From Streptomyces xylophagus (GTDB lineage: Bacteria; Actinomycetota; Actinomycetes; Streptomycetales; Streptomycetaceae): 64,000 nucleotides of DNA. The notes beneath the pieces are model-generated. The model saw nothing but the letters and a program-made list of their open reading frames with translations, searched no databases and was not told the origin of the DNA. Positions 57,843 through 64,000 of this stretch are shown here, piece after piece. Where the stretch lies: contig NZ_JNWO01000003.1 in the NCBI RefSeq assembly GCF_000716435.1, positions 1-64,000 of the forward strand. The letters are read 5' to 3'. The position numbers and the translations under genes are program-made. Every line of letters starts with the position of its first letter. Position 1 is the stretch's first letter.

Positions 57843-57886
57843 GGACACGATGGGGCTCCCCACGACAAGGGAGCCCCATCGTGTCC
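57843..57886 (+). terminator. Perfect 18-bp hairpin covering the next gene's ribosome binding site and start
   Basis: GGACACGATGGGGCTCCC (57843-57860), 8-nt loop, GGGAGCCCCATCGTGTCC (57869-57886). It begins 28 bp after the HTH-like gene stop, so it should terminate that transcript. Its 3' arm contains the GGGAG Shine-Dalgarno and the GTG start (57881) of the DUF2238 gene, so readthrough mRNA would have this start sequestered. Confidence 0.85.
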
Positions 57887-58615
57887 GTTCTCGCTTCCGC
57901 ACCGCGGCGCCGTCTGCCCGCCGCCATGGTCGCGCTGGTGGTTGTCGGCATGGCCCTCTCCGCCTGGCATCCGCACGATCGCACGACCTGGTTCCTGGAG
58001 ACCGTGTGGGTCTTCGTCGGACTGCCGGTGATCGTCCTGACCTGGCGCCGCTTCCCGATGACCGGCCTCCTGTGCTGCCTGCTCGCCGCGCACGCCCTGG
58101 TCCTCGCCGTGGGCGGCCACTACACGTACGCGGAGGTGCCAGCGGGCGACTGGGTCCGGGACACGTTCGGGCTCAGCCGTAATCCCTACGACCGTCTCGG
58201 CCACCTCATGCAGGGCTTCGTACCGGCGGTCCTGGTACGGGAGTTGCTCACCCGTACCTCACCCCTGCGCGGCAGCCGCTGGCTGGCGCCGCTCACGGTG
58301 TGCGCGTGTCTCGCCTTCAGCGCGCTCTTCGAGCTGTTCGAGTGGGCGGCGGCCGTGATCGGCGGGCACAGCGCGGACGCCTTCCTGGCCACCCAGGGGG
58401 ATGTGTGGGACACCCAGTGGGACATGTTCTGCGCGCTGATCGGGGCCACTGTCTCGGTGCTGGTGCTCAGCCGCGTCCACGACCGGCAGATGGCGCGGCT
58501 CGGTGTCATCGGGCGCCCGGCCGAGCGTGCGGAGGGCCGGGGCTCCAGCAGCGGCGGGCCGGCTGCTCCTGGAGCCGTGGTCCGCGCTACCAGCGGCCTT
58601 CGACCTGGTCCTTGA
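57881..58615 (+). CDS. DUF2238 (YjdF-like) integral membrane protein
   Basis: 244 aa with about five to six TM helices (PAAMVALVVVGMALSAW, TVWVFVGLPVIVLTW, LLCCLLAAHALVLAV, MQGFVPAVLVRELL, CACLAFSALFELFEW, MFCALIGATVSVLVL). NPYDRLGHLMQGF and the FELFEW...DTQWDMF acidic/aromatic motifs are typical of DUF2238, similar to E. coli YjdF. Function unknown. GTG 57881 is preferred because GGGAG lies 8 nt upstream, though both lie in the hairpin. The 3' end overlaps the convergent aldo/keto reductase by 29 bp. Confidence 0.85.
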   Translation: MSVLASAPRRRLPAAMVALVVVGMALSAWHPHDRTTWFLETVWVFVGLPVIVLTWRRFPMTGLLCCLLAAHALVLAVGGHYTYAEVPAGDWVRDTFGLSRNPYDRLGHLMQGFVPAVLVRELLTRTSPLRGSRWLAPLTVCACLAFSALFELFEWAAAVIGGHSADAFLATQGDVWDTQWDMFCALIGATVSVLVLSRVHDRQMARLGVIGRPAERAEGRGSSSGGPAAPGAVVRATSGLRPGP

Positions 58616-59570
58616 TCCGGCGGTCGTAGAGGTCCCGGATCGCGGTGAGCGTGTCCTCGGACAGGGCGGGCAGCTTGGCGGCCGCCGCGTTGGCGCGGGC
58701 CTGTTCGGGCGAGCGGGCGCCGGGGATCACCGTGGTGACACCGGGCTGGTCGATGATCCAGCGCAGGGCGAGCTGCGCCGGGGTGTACCCCTCCGGGGCG
58801 AGGGCGGAGAACTCGGCGGCGGCCTCGACGCCCGTGGCGTAGTCGACGCCGGAGAAGGTCTCACCCTGGTCGAAGGCCTCGCCGTGCCGGTTGTAGGTGC
58901 GGTGGTCGTTCTCCGGGAAGACCGTGTCCTTGGTGTACTTGCCGGACAGCAGGCCCGACGCGAGCGGCACGCGCGCGATGATGCCGACGCCCGCCTCCTG
59001 GGCGGCCGGGAGCACCTGGAGCAGGGGCTTCATGCGGAACGCGTTGAGGATGATCTGCACGCTGGTCACGTTCGGCCGGGCGATCGCCGTGAGGGCTTCC
59101 TCGCAGGTCTCCACGCTGACGCCGTACCGGGCGATGCGCTCCTCCGCGACCAGGGTGTCGAGGGCGTCGAACACCTCGTCCGAGGAGTAGACCGGCGTGG
59201 GCGGGCAGTGCAGCTGCACGAGGTCGATGCGGTCGACGCCGAGGTTGCGGCGCGAACGGTCGTTCCACGCGCGGAAGTTGTCCAGGACGTAGTTCTCGGG
59301 GATCTGGTCGACGCGGCGGCCCATCTTCGTCGCGACCAGGACATGCAGATCGGGCCGGCCGCTCAGGAAGGTGGCGATGGTCTGCTCGCTGCGCCCGTCG
59401 CCGTACACGTCGGCCGTGTCGAAGAAGGTCACCCCCGACTCGGCCGCCGCCTCCAGCACCGCGAGGGCTTCCTTGTCGTCGACGTCTCCCCAGTCGGCGC
59501 CCAGCTGCCAGGTGCCGAGACCGACGACGGACAGCTGCTGATTCGACCTGCCGATTACACGTTCGTCCAT
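58587..59570 (-). CDS. Aldo/keto reductase
   Basis: 327-aa NADPH-dependent oxidoreductase. The catalytic tetrad is visible: FFDTADVYG near 49-57 (Asp, Tyr), VATKMG near 82 (Lys) and VQLHCPP near 116 (His). GARSPEQARANAAA near 285 is the cofactor-binding C-terminal loop. It is of the AKR type common in actinobacteria, with broad carbonyl substrates. Divergent from the cholesterol oxidase-like gene, with 136 bp between starts, and it overlaps the end of the DUF2238 gene. Confidence 0.92.
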   Translation of the reverse strand: MDERVIGRSNQQLSVVGLGTWQLGADWGDVDDKEALAVLEAAAESGVTFFDTADVYGDGRSEQTIATFLSGRPDLHVLVATKMGRRVDQIPENYVLDNFRAWNDRSRRNLGVDRIDLVQLHCPPTPVYSSDEVFDALDTLVAEERIARYGVSVETCEEALTAIARPNVTSVQIILNAFRMKPLLQVLPAAQEAGVGIIARVPLASGLLSGKYTKDTVFPENDHRTYNRHGEAFDQGETFSGVDYATGVEAAAEFSALAPEGYTPAQLALRWIIDQPGVTTVIPGARSPEQARANAAAAKLPALSEDTLTAIRDLYDRRIKDQVEGRW

Positions 59571-59630
59571 GCCCTCAGTCTGTCATCCGCCACTGACATG
59601 CGCGGAACGGCCTCCTCCGGGCCGCGACCT

Positions 59631-59656
59631 GTGAATCTTTCACTCACACGAGTGAA
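59631..59656. promoter_or_regulatory. Overlapping palindromes in the divergent AKR / oxidase region
   Basis: GTGAA-TCT-TTCAC (59631-59643) and TTCACTC-ACAC-GAGTGAA (59639-59656) are both perfect. They suggest two or three half-sites of one dimeric regulator between the divergent genes, about 50 bp before the oxidase start. Confidence 0.6.
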
Positions 59657-59706
59657 CCGGTTCGACAGGATGCCTACTCGTGTCAACACCCACCTAGCGT
59701 GTGCGC

Positions 59707-61440
59707 GTGACCGATCATGTCTCGAACAACCTCCGGTCGGGGAACGGCAGTTCCGCTCCCTGGACCCGTCGCGGCTTCCTTCTCTCGGCGGCGGCCCTGG
59801 CCGCCGTACCCGTACTCCTGACGGCCGATCCCGCCGCCGCGGCAGCCGAGCTGCCCGACTTCCCGGCCGATGTCGACCTCTACCGCTCGGCGTACCGGAA
59901 CTGGGTCGGCGAGATCACCGCCGACGGGCTCTGGGCGTGCGCGCCGACCGACGCCGACCAGGTGGTGTCCGTCGTCAACTGGGCCTGGCAGCACGGCTGG
60001 CGGGCCCGCGCCCGCGGCTCCTCGCACGGCTGGTCACCGCTGACCATCGAGTCCGGTACGGCGTCCGACGCGCCGGTGCTGCTGGTCGACACCGCCCCGC
60101 ACCTCACGGGCCTGACCCTGGACTCCGCCTCGGCCGTCCGGGCCGGCACCGGTATCACCCTCGAGGCGCTGCTCACCTTCCTGGAGGGGCACGGCCTCGG
60201 TCTCACCGCCTCGCCCGCCCCCGGCGATCTGACCCTCGGCGGCGCCCTGGCCATCGACGCACACGGCACGGCCGTACCGGCGCACGGCGAGGAGCGGACG
60301 GCCGGGCACACGTTCGGGTCTCTCAGCAATCTGGTGCTGTCGCTGACGGCGGTGGTCTGGGACACGGACACCGGCGCGTACGTTCTGCGGACCTACACCC
60401 GCGACGAGGCGGACTGCGCGGCGCTCCTCGCCCATCTGGGGCGTGCGCTGATCACCGAGGTCGTGCTGCGGGTCGGGGCGAACGCGAACCTGCGGTGCGT
60501 GAGCCGTACGGACATCCCGGCAACCGAACTGTTCGCGGCACCCGGGTCCGGCGGTCGGACCTTCGCGAGCTTCCTGGACGAGGCAGGGCGGGCCGAGGCG
60601 ATCTGGTTCGCGTTCACCGAGTTCCCCTGGCTGAAGGTCTGGAGCGTCGCACCGACCAAGCCGTTGACCTCGCGGCGCGTCTCGTCGCCGTACAACTATC
60701 CGTTCTCCGACAACGTGCCGACGCTGGTCGCCGATCTCGTCGGACGCATCCTGGCCGACGGCGCGTGGTATCTGGCGCCGGTGCTCGGCAACGCCCAACT
60801 CGACGTGGCCGCGCTGGGGTTGGTGACGACGCTGTCGGCGGACATCTGGGGGCCGTCGAAGAACACGCTGCTCTACATCAAGCCGACGACACTGCGGGAG
60901 ACCGCGAACGGCTATGCGGTGCTCACCTCGCGGGCCCAAGTGCAGCGCGTGGTCCACGAGTTCACCGAGTTCTACCGGGAGCGGCTCGCCGCGTACGCCG
61001 CGCTCGGGCGCTTCCCCGTCAACGGCACCGTCGAGATCCGGGTGACCGGCCTCGACCACCCCGCAGACACCGAACTGGACGGCGCCCGCGCCCCGTTGCT
61101 GTCCGCGCTGCGGCCGAGCACCGAGCACCCCGAGTGGGACACGGCCGTCTGGCTGGACGTACTCACGCTGCCCGGCACGCCGTACGCGGAGGAGTTCCTG
61201 CGGGAGTTGGAGCAGTTCCTGTACCGCTCCTACGACGGCACGGACGCCCTGACCCGGGTCGAGTGGTCGAAGGGCTGGGCCTACACCGAGCAGGCCGCGT
61301 GGAGCGACGAGGAGGTGCTGGGCACGGCGATCCCGGGCTCGTTCGGGGAGTCGGTGTGGGGGCAGGCGGCGGGGACCTTCGACCGGCTGGACCCGCACGG
61401 GGTGTTCGGGAACGCCTTCCTGGACCGGCTGTTCGGCTAG
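59707..61440 (+). CDS. Secreted covalent-FAD oxidase, cholesterol oxidase (BCO2)-type
   Basis: 577 aa. Tat signal (WTRRGFLLSAAALAAVPVL). The N-terminal FAD_binding_4 (VAO-type) domain has RGSSHGWSPL near 102-112, where the His matches the covalent-FAD position of BCO2 from Brevibacterium. A large substrate-binding domain follows (WFAFTEFPWLKVWSVAPTKP, PVNGTVEIRVTGLDHP, ALTRVEWSKGWAYT). Expected to oxidise a 3-beta-hydroxysteroid with oxygen, though relatives act on other alcohols or sugar lactones. GTG 59707 is chosen; a GTG at 59701 is also in frame. Palindromes upstream suggest regulation. Confidence 0.86.
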   Translation: MTDHVSNNLRSGNGSSAPWTRRGFLLSAAALAAVPVLLTADPAAAAAELPDFPADVDLYRSAYRNWVGEITADGLWACAPTDADQVVSVVNWAWQHGWRARARGSSHGWSPLTIESGTASDAPVLLVDTAPHLTGLTLDSASAVRAGTGITLEALLTFLEGHGLGLTASPAPGDLTLGGALAIDAHGTAVPAHGEERTAGHTFGSLSNLVLSLTAVVWDTDTGAYVLRTYTRDEADCAALLAHLGRALITEVVLRVGANANLRCVSRTDIPATELFAAPGSGGRTFASFLDEAGRAEAIWFAFTEFPWLKVWSVAPTKPLTSRRVSSPYNYPFSDNVPTLVADLVGRILADGAWYLAPVLGNAQLDVAALGLVTTLSADIWGPSKNTLLYIKPTTLRETANGYAVLTSRAQVQRVVHEFTEFYRERLAAYAALGRFPVNGTVEIRVTGLDHPADTELDGARAPLLSALRPSTEHPEWDTAVWLDVLTLPGTPYAEEFLRELEQFLYRSYDGTDALTRVEWSKGWAYTEQAAWSDEEVLGTAIPGSFGESVWGQAAGTFDRLDPHGVFGNAFLDRLFG

Positions 61441-61482
61441 CACTGACTAGGCTGTCTCCGGATCTTCGAAACGGGGAGAGTT

Positions 61483-62406
61483 GTGAGCAGTTGGTCGACC
61501 GCTTTGACGAAGGCGGGCATCACCGATCCGCGACTGCGGCGTGCCTACGACGCCCAGTGCGGGATCGTGCGCAGGTACGCGCTGCACGAGTACGTGGCGG
61601 TAAGGCTGTTGCTGCCGGCGGAGCTCCATCCGCCGGTCGTCGCCGCTGTGGCCTTCATGCACGCGACCGACGAACTGATCGACACCGGTGCCGTGGACGC
61701 GCGTACGGCGGCCCTCGCCTCCTGGGACGCCGAGACCACGGCGGCCCTGGAGAGCGGCGAACCGCCCGCCCAGGACACCCTGTTGGCGCTCTGGGACACC
61801 ACACGCCGTCACCCGCACATGGCGGCCCGGGTGCGTGCCTTCCTCGACGCCGCTCCCGTCGACGCGAGCTGGACCGGATTCGAGACGGAGGCCGACTTCC
61901 AGGCGTACGTGGACGGTTACTCGCTGCCCGGCCTGATGCTGACCGCGTCACTGCTCGCGCCCGCCGACCCCGACACCTACGAGTCGTACGTCAAGGGGTG
62001 CCGGGACCTGATCGAGGGCTGGCAGCGCAGCGACTTCCTCGCCGACCTCTGCGAGGACGCCGAGAACAACCGCGTCGGCATCCCACGTGACGAACTCGCC
62101 CGGCACGGGCTGAAGTTCGACGATCTGCTGAGCAAGTCACCGGGATGCGTACCGGCGTTGGACCGGGTGGTTCGGGCGCAGGCCGACCTCGCGGAGGCCA
62201 CGCTCGCCGGCTGCCGTACGCTCCCCGAACTCGTCGCGGCGGAACACCGGCCGTTCCTCGACGCGTTGATCGCCGTCCAGGAACTGCGACTCGGCGCGGT
62301 GCGACGCGAAGGGGGCAGGGTCCTGCTGCACGACACGGGTCCGCCGACTCTCGCCACCCTGCGCGTCCTGGCCCGGCAGTACCGACGGGCACGCCGGTAC
62401 GCCTAG
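61483..62406 (+). CDS. Squalene/phytoene synthase family protein
   Basis: 307 aa. All-helical trans-isoprenyl diphosphate synthase-like fold. The first Asp-rich motif is HATDELIDTG near 60-68, and the second is DFLADLCEDAENNRVGIPRDEL near 184-205. These match the DxxxD and DLxxDxxxxRxxxP patterns of squalene and phytoene synthases (HpnC/D, CrtB). It could condense prenyl diphosphates to squalene or phytoene, or act on an aromatic partner. GTG 61483 with GGGGAGAG upstream. It lies 42 bp after the oxidase gene, so cotranscription is possible and a link with isoprenoid or steroid metabolism is suggestive only. Confidence 0.85.
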   Translation: MSSWSTALTKAGITDPRLRRAYDAQCGIVRRYALHEYVAVRLLLPAELHPPVVAAVAFMHATDELIDTGAVDARTAALASWDAETTAALESGEPPAQDTLLALWDTTRRHPHMAARVRAFLDAAPVDASWTGFETEADFQAYVDGYSLPGLMLTASLLAPADPDTYESYVKGCRDLIEGWQRSDFLADLCEDAENNRVGIPRDELARHGLKFDDLLSKSPGCVPALDRVVRAQADLAEATLAGCRTLPELVAAEHRPFLDALIAVQELRLGAVRREGGRVLLHDTGPPTLATLRVLARQYRRARRYA

Positions 62407-62990
62407 GGCATCAAGTGGGCCTGCACGGTGGGTCCGTAGTGGTCGACGATGATGTCGATCGGGGTCGAGCGCAGTCGGGCGCCGCGCGCGATGCCGTACA
62501 TGACGCCGAGGCCGAGGAGCGTCGCGACGGCGAGTTCGGCGCGCAGGGCGGCGTCGGGGCCGGGGAGGCGTTCGGTGAGGCGGTCGACCACCTGGGCGCG
62601 GAAGTTGACGCGGAGGATGTCGCCGTGGTCGCCCTGGAGAGGCGCGAACGCGATCCGCAGCAGCGGGTCGGCACCCCGCTCGCGCTGGCTGACCAGGACG
62701 TGCCGGACCATGTGGCGGCCGAGCGCGTCGAGCGGGGCGTCCAGGAGATCCTCCGCGTCGGTCTCGAAGGACATGACACGGGCGAACAGGGCGTCCTTGT
62801 TGCCGAAGTACTTGAGGATCAACGGCGCGCTCACACCGGCGCGTTCGGCGACGGCCTTGAGGGTGATGTCGGCGTGCGCGTTCCGCGCGAGGAGGTATCG
62901 GGCCGCCCTGAGGATGGCCGCCTTGGTCGCCTCGGCGTCCCGGCGTGCGGGCGGGGACGCGGTGGGTGGAGTGGTGCTCACGGCACTCAT
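62403..62990 (-). CDS. TetR-family transcriptional regulator
   Basis: 195 aa. The HTH lies at about 27-70 (ITLKAVAERAGVSAPLILKYFGNKDALF), then the C-terminal ligand-binding domain of the TetR_C_17 type. ATG 62990 overlaps the TGA stop of the upstream MFS exporter gene (ATGA), giving translational coupling. The frame runs open further upstream but is a shadow of the exporter. It overlaps the convergent squalene/phytoene synthase-family gene by 4 bp at the 3' end. Confidence 0.92.
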   Translation of the reverse strand: MSAVSTTPPTASPPARRDAEATKAAILRAARYLLARNAHADITLKAVAERAGVSAPLILKYFGNKDALFARVMSFETDAEDLLDAPLDALGRHMVRHVLVSQRERGADPLLRIAFAPLQGDHGDILRVNFRAQVVDRLTERLPGPDAALRAELAVATLLGLGVMYGIARGARLRSTPIDIIVDHYGPTVQAHLMP

Positions 62991-64000
62991 GCTCCCTCCA
63001 ACGCCTCGTCCCGCGCGCCCTCCGCACGGCCCCGGGCGCGCCGCGTGTCGTCGGAGGTGGGATCGCCCGGGATGGTCAGTGCCGCCGCACACGCCACCAG
63101 GGCGATCACGCCCGCGATGCCGAACGCCATCAGGTATCCGTGCAGCGTGGGCAGCGGGAGCCCACCGACCAGGCTGGTGTGGTGCACCAGTACGGCGGCC
63201 ACCACGGCGCTGGAGACGGCCTGGCCGATGGTGCGCATCAGGACGTTGACGCCGTTGGCGGACGCGGTCTGGCCGGCCGGGACGGCGCGCAGGATGAGCG
63301 TGGGCAGCGCCGAGTAGGCGAAGGTGGTGCCGGTGGCCACCACCGTCGCGCCCAGGATGATCGTCCACAGGTCACGGCTGTCGGCGATGCGCACCACATA
63401 GCCGAGCGCGATGATCGCGGCGCCGAGGGCGAGCGTGATGCGCGGGCCGCGGGCCGCCGAGATCCGGGCCGAGACGGGTGAGAGCAGCAGCATGGTGACG
63501 CCGCCGGGCAGCAGGCACAGGCCGGTCTGGACGATGGTCAGTCCGAGCCCGTACCCGGTGGCCTTGGGCGCCTGCACCAGTTGGGCCGTGACCAGGGAGT
63601 TGGCGTAGAACGCGAAGCCGGTCAGCAGGGCCGCCACATGGGAGAGGCCCACCCTGGGGCGGGACACCAACCGCAGGTCCACCAGCGGGAGTTCGGTGCG
63701 CAGTTGCTGCCACCACCACAGGCCGAACACGACGACGGTGGCGAGGAACAGGGCCAGGATGCGCGGGCTCCCCCACCCCCACTGGCCGCCCTGCGACACC
63801 CCGAGCAGCAGACATATCAGCCCTGCGGCCAGCCCGAGCGTGCCGAGCACGTCGAAACGGCCGGGCTCACGGACAGGCGACTCGCGCACCGCCCACCAGA
63901 TCCCCCACACGCCGACCGCACCGAGCGCGCTGGTCGCCCAGAACATGACGTGCCAGTTGGCGTACTGCACGATCAGCGCCGCGAGCGGCAGGCCGAGCGC
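62987..64000 (-). CDS. MFS exporter, DHA2 (EmrB/QacA)-like, truncated by window end
   Basis: The frame is open to the last base of the window, so only the C-terminal 337 residues are seen; the N-terminus lies beyond 64000. Hydrophobic segments are typical of 14-TM drug exporters (IVQYANWHVMFWATSALGAV near the window end is typical of the middle of DHA2 proteins; VGLSHVAALLTGFAFYANSL; LTIVQTGLCLLPGGVTMLLLSP). It is coupled to the TetR gene that follows it, which likely represses the pair. Substrate unknown. Confidence 0.88.
   Translation of the reverse strand, partial: ALGLPLAALIVQYANWHVMFWATSALGAVGVWGIWWAVRESPVREPGRFDVLGTLGLAAGLICLLLGVSQGGQWGWGSPRILALFLATVVVFGLWWWQQLRTELPLVDLRLVSRPRVGLSHVAALLTGFAFYANSLVTAQLVQAPKATGYGLGLTIVQTGLCLLPGGVTMLLLSPVSARISAARGPRITLALGAAIIALGYVVRIADSRDLWTIILGATVVATGTTFAYSALPTLILRAVPAGQTASANGVNVLMRTIGQAVSSAVVAAVLVHHTSLVGGLPLPTLHGYLMAFGIAGVIALVACAAALTIPGDPTSDDTRRARGRAEGARDEALEGA

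Noticed and set aside
58541..58580. Imperfect hairpin GGCTCCAGCAGC...GCTGCTCCTGGAGCC at the end of the DUF2238 gene
   Set aside because: It contains a 3-nt bulge and lies within coding sequence; could be a terminator for the convergent pair but is not convincing.
58503..62090. Open frame of about 3.6 kb in the rightward direction
   Set aside because: It crosses the aldo/keto reductase antisense, the oxidase and the synthase in a wrong frame; composition is the low-complexity Arg/Gly/Pro typical of GC-rich shadows.

Overview
The window is high-GC actinobacterial DNA, almost certainly Streptomyces. Genes are closely packed, GTG and TTG starts are common, codon third positions are G/C-rich, and the gene families are typical of the genus: a GlgE-pathway glycogen/trehalose cluster, many secreted hydrolases, TetR/LacI/ROK/LuxR-type regulators, and a membrane-anchored Hanks-type kinase relative. 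No rRNA, tRNA, insertion sequence, prophage or CRISPR array was recognised.

Layout: (1) 1-4.9 kb, the alpha-glucan operon: a trehalose synthase gene broken by two internal deletions, maltokinase and glycogen branching enzyme. (2) 4.9-12.6 kb: acyl-CoA synthetase, a methyltransferase, a type II NADH dehydrogenase-like flavoprotein, a FUSC-type membrane protein, a 59-aa protein, a possible small RNA with a strong terminator, and a stand-alone cyclic-nucleotide-binding protein. (3) 12.6-19.4 kb: an MFS exporter and its TetR regulator, a saccharopine dehydrogenase-like protein, and a lipoprotein L,D-transpeptidase-like protein / response regulator / histidine kinase operon. (4) 19.4-26.6 kb: secreted M1 peptidase, DUF488 protein, FAD dehydrogenase with TetR regulator (double palindromic operator), AlkB, an MBL-fold hydrolase and a DUF4032 protein. 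(5) 26.7-30.6 kb: a LacI regulator divergent from a sugar isomerase/dehydrogenase pair, with a perfect 16-bp operator, then a universal stress protein. (6) 30.7-34.6 kb: a VOC protein and a translationally coupled trio: response-regulator/thioredoxin-reductase-like fusion, cNMP-domain histidine kinase and UBP-type zinc finger. (7) 34.7-45.2 kb: a large LuxR-family ATPase regulator and a ROK-GH27-GH95-SGNH glycan operon. (8) 45.2-53.2 kb: secreted M4 protease, secreted serine hydrolase, a TerD-CAP-CAP fusion next to an AIM24 protein, a threonine dehydratase-like enzyme and a membrane-anchored sugar-binding-like protein. (9) 53.4-64 kb: membrane metallophosphoesterase, pseudokinase receptor, an unidentified HTH-like protein, DUF2238 membrane protein, aldo/keto reductase, BCO2-type cholesterol oxidase-like flavoenzyme, a squalene/phytoene synthase-family protein, and an MFS exporter (cut by the window end) coupled to a TetR regulator.

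The best candidate for an uncharacterised system is the trio at 31171-34648. An intact receiver is fused to a thioredoxin-reductase-like flavoprotein that has lost its CxxC. It is stop/start-coupled to a soluble kinase with a cyclic-nucleotide-binding-fold sensor, and then to a ubiquitin-C-terminus-binding type of zinc finger, in an organism without ubiquitin. Second are the TerD-CAP-CAP/AIM24 pair and the pseudokinase receptor. The clearest single anomaly is treS: an in-frame deletion removes the catalytic NHDE region, and a second deletion shifts the frame near the end.
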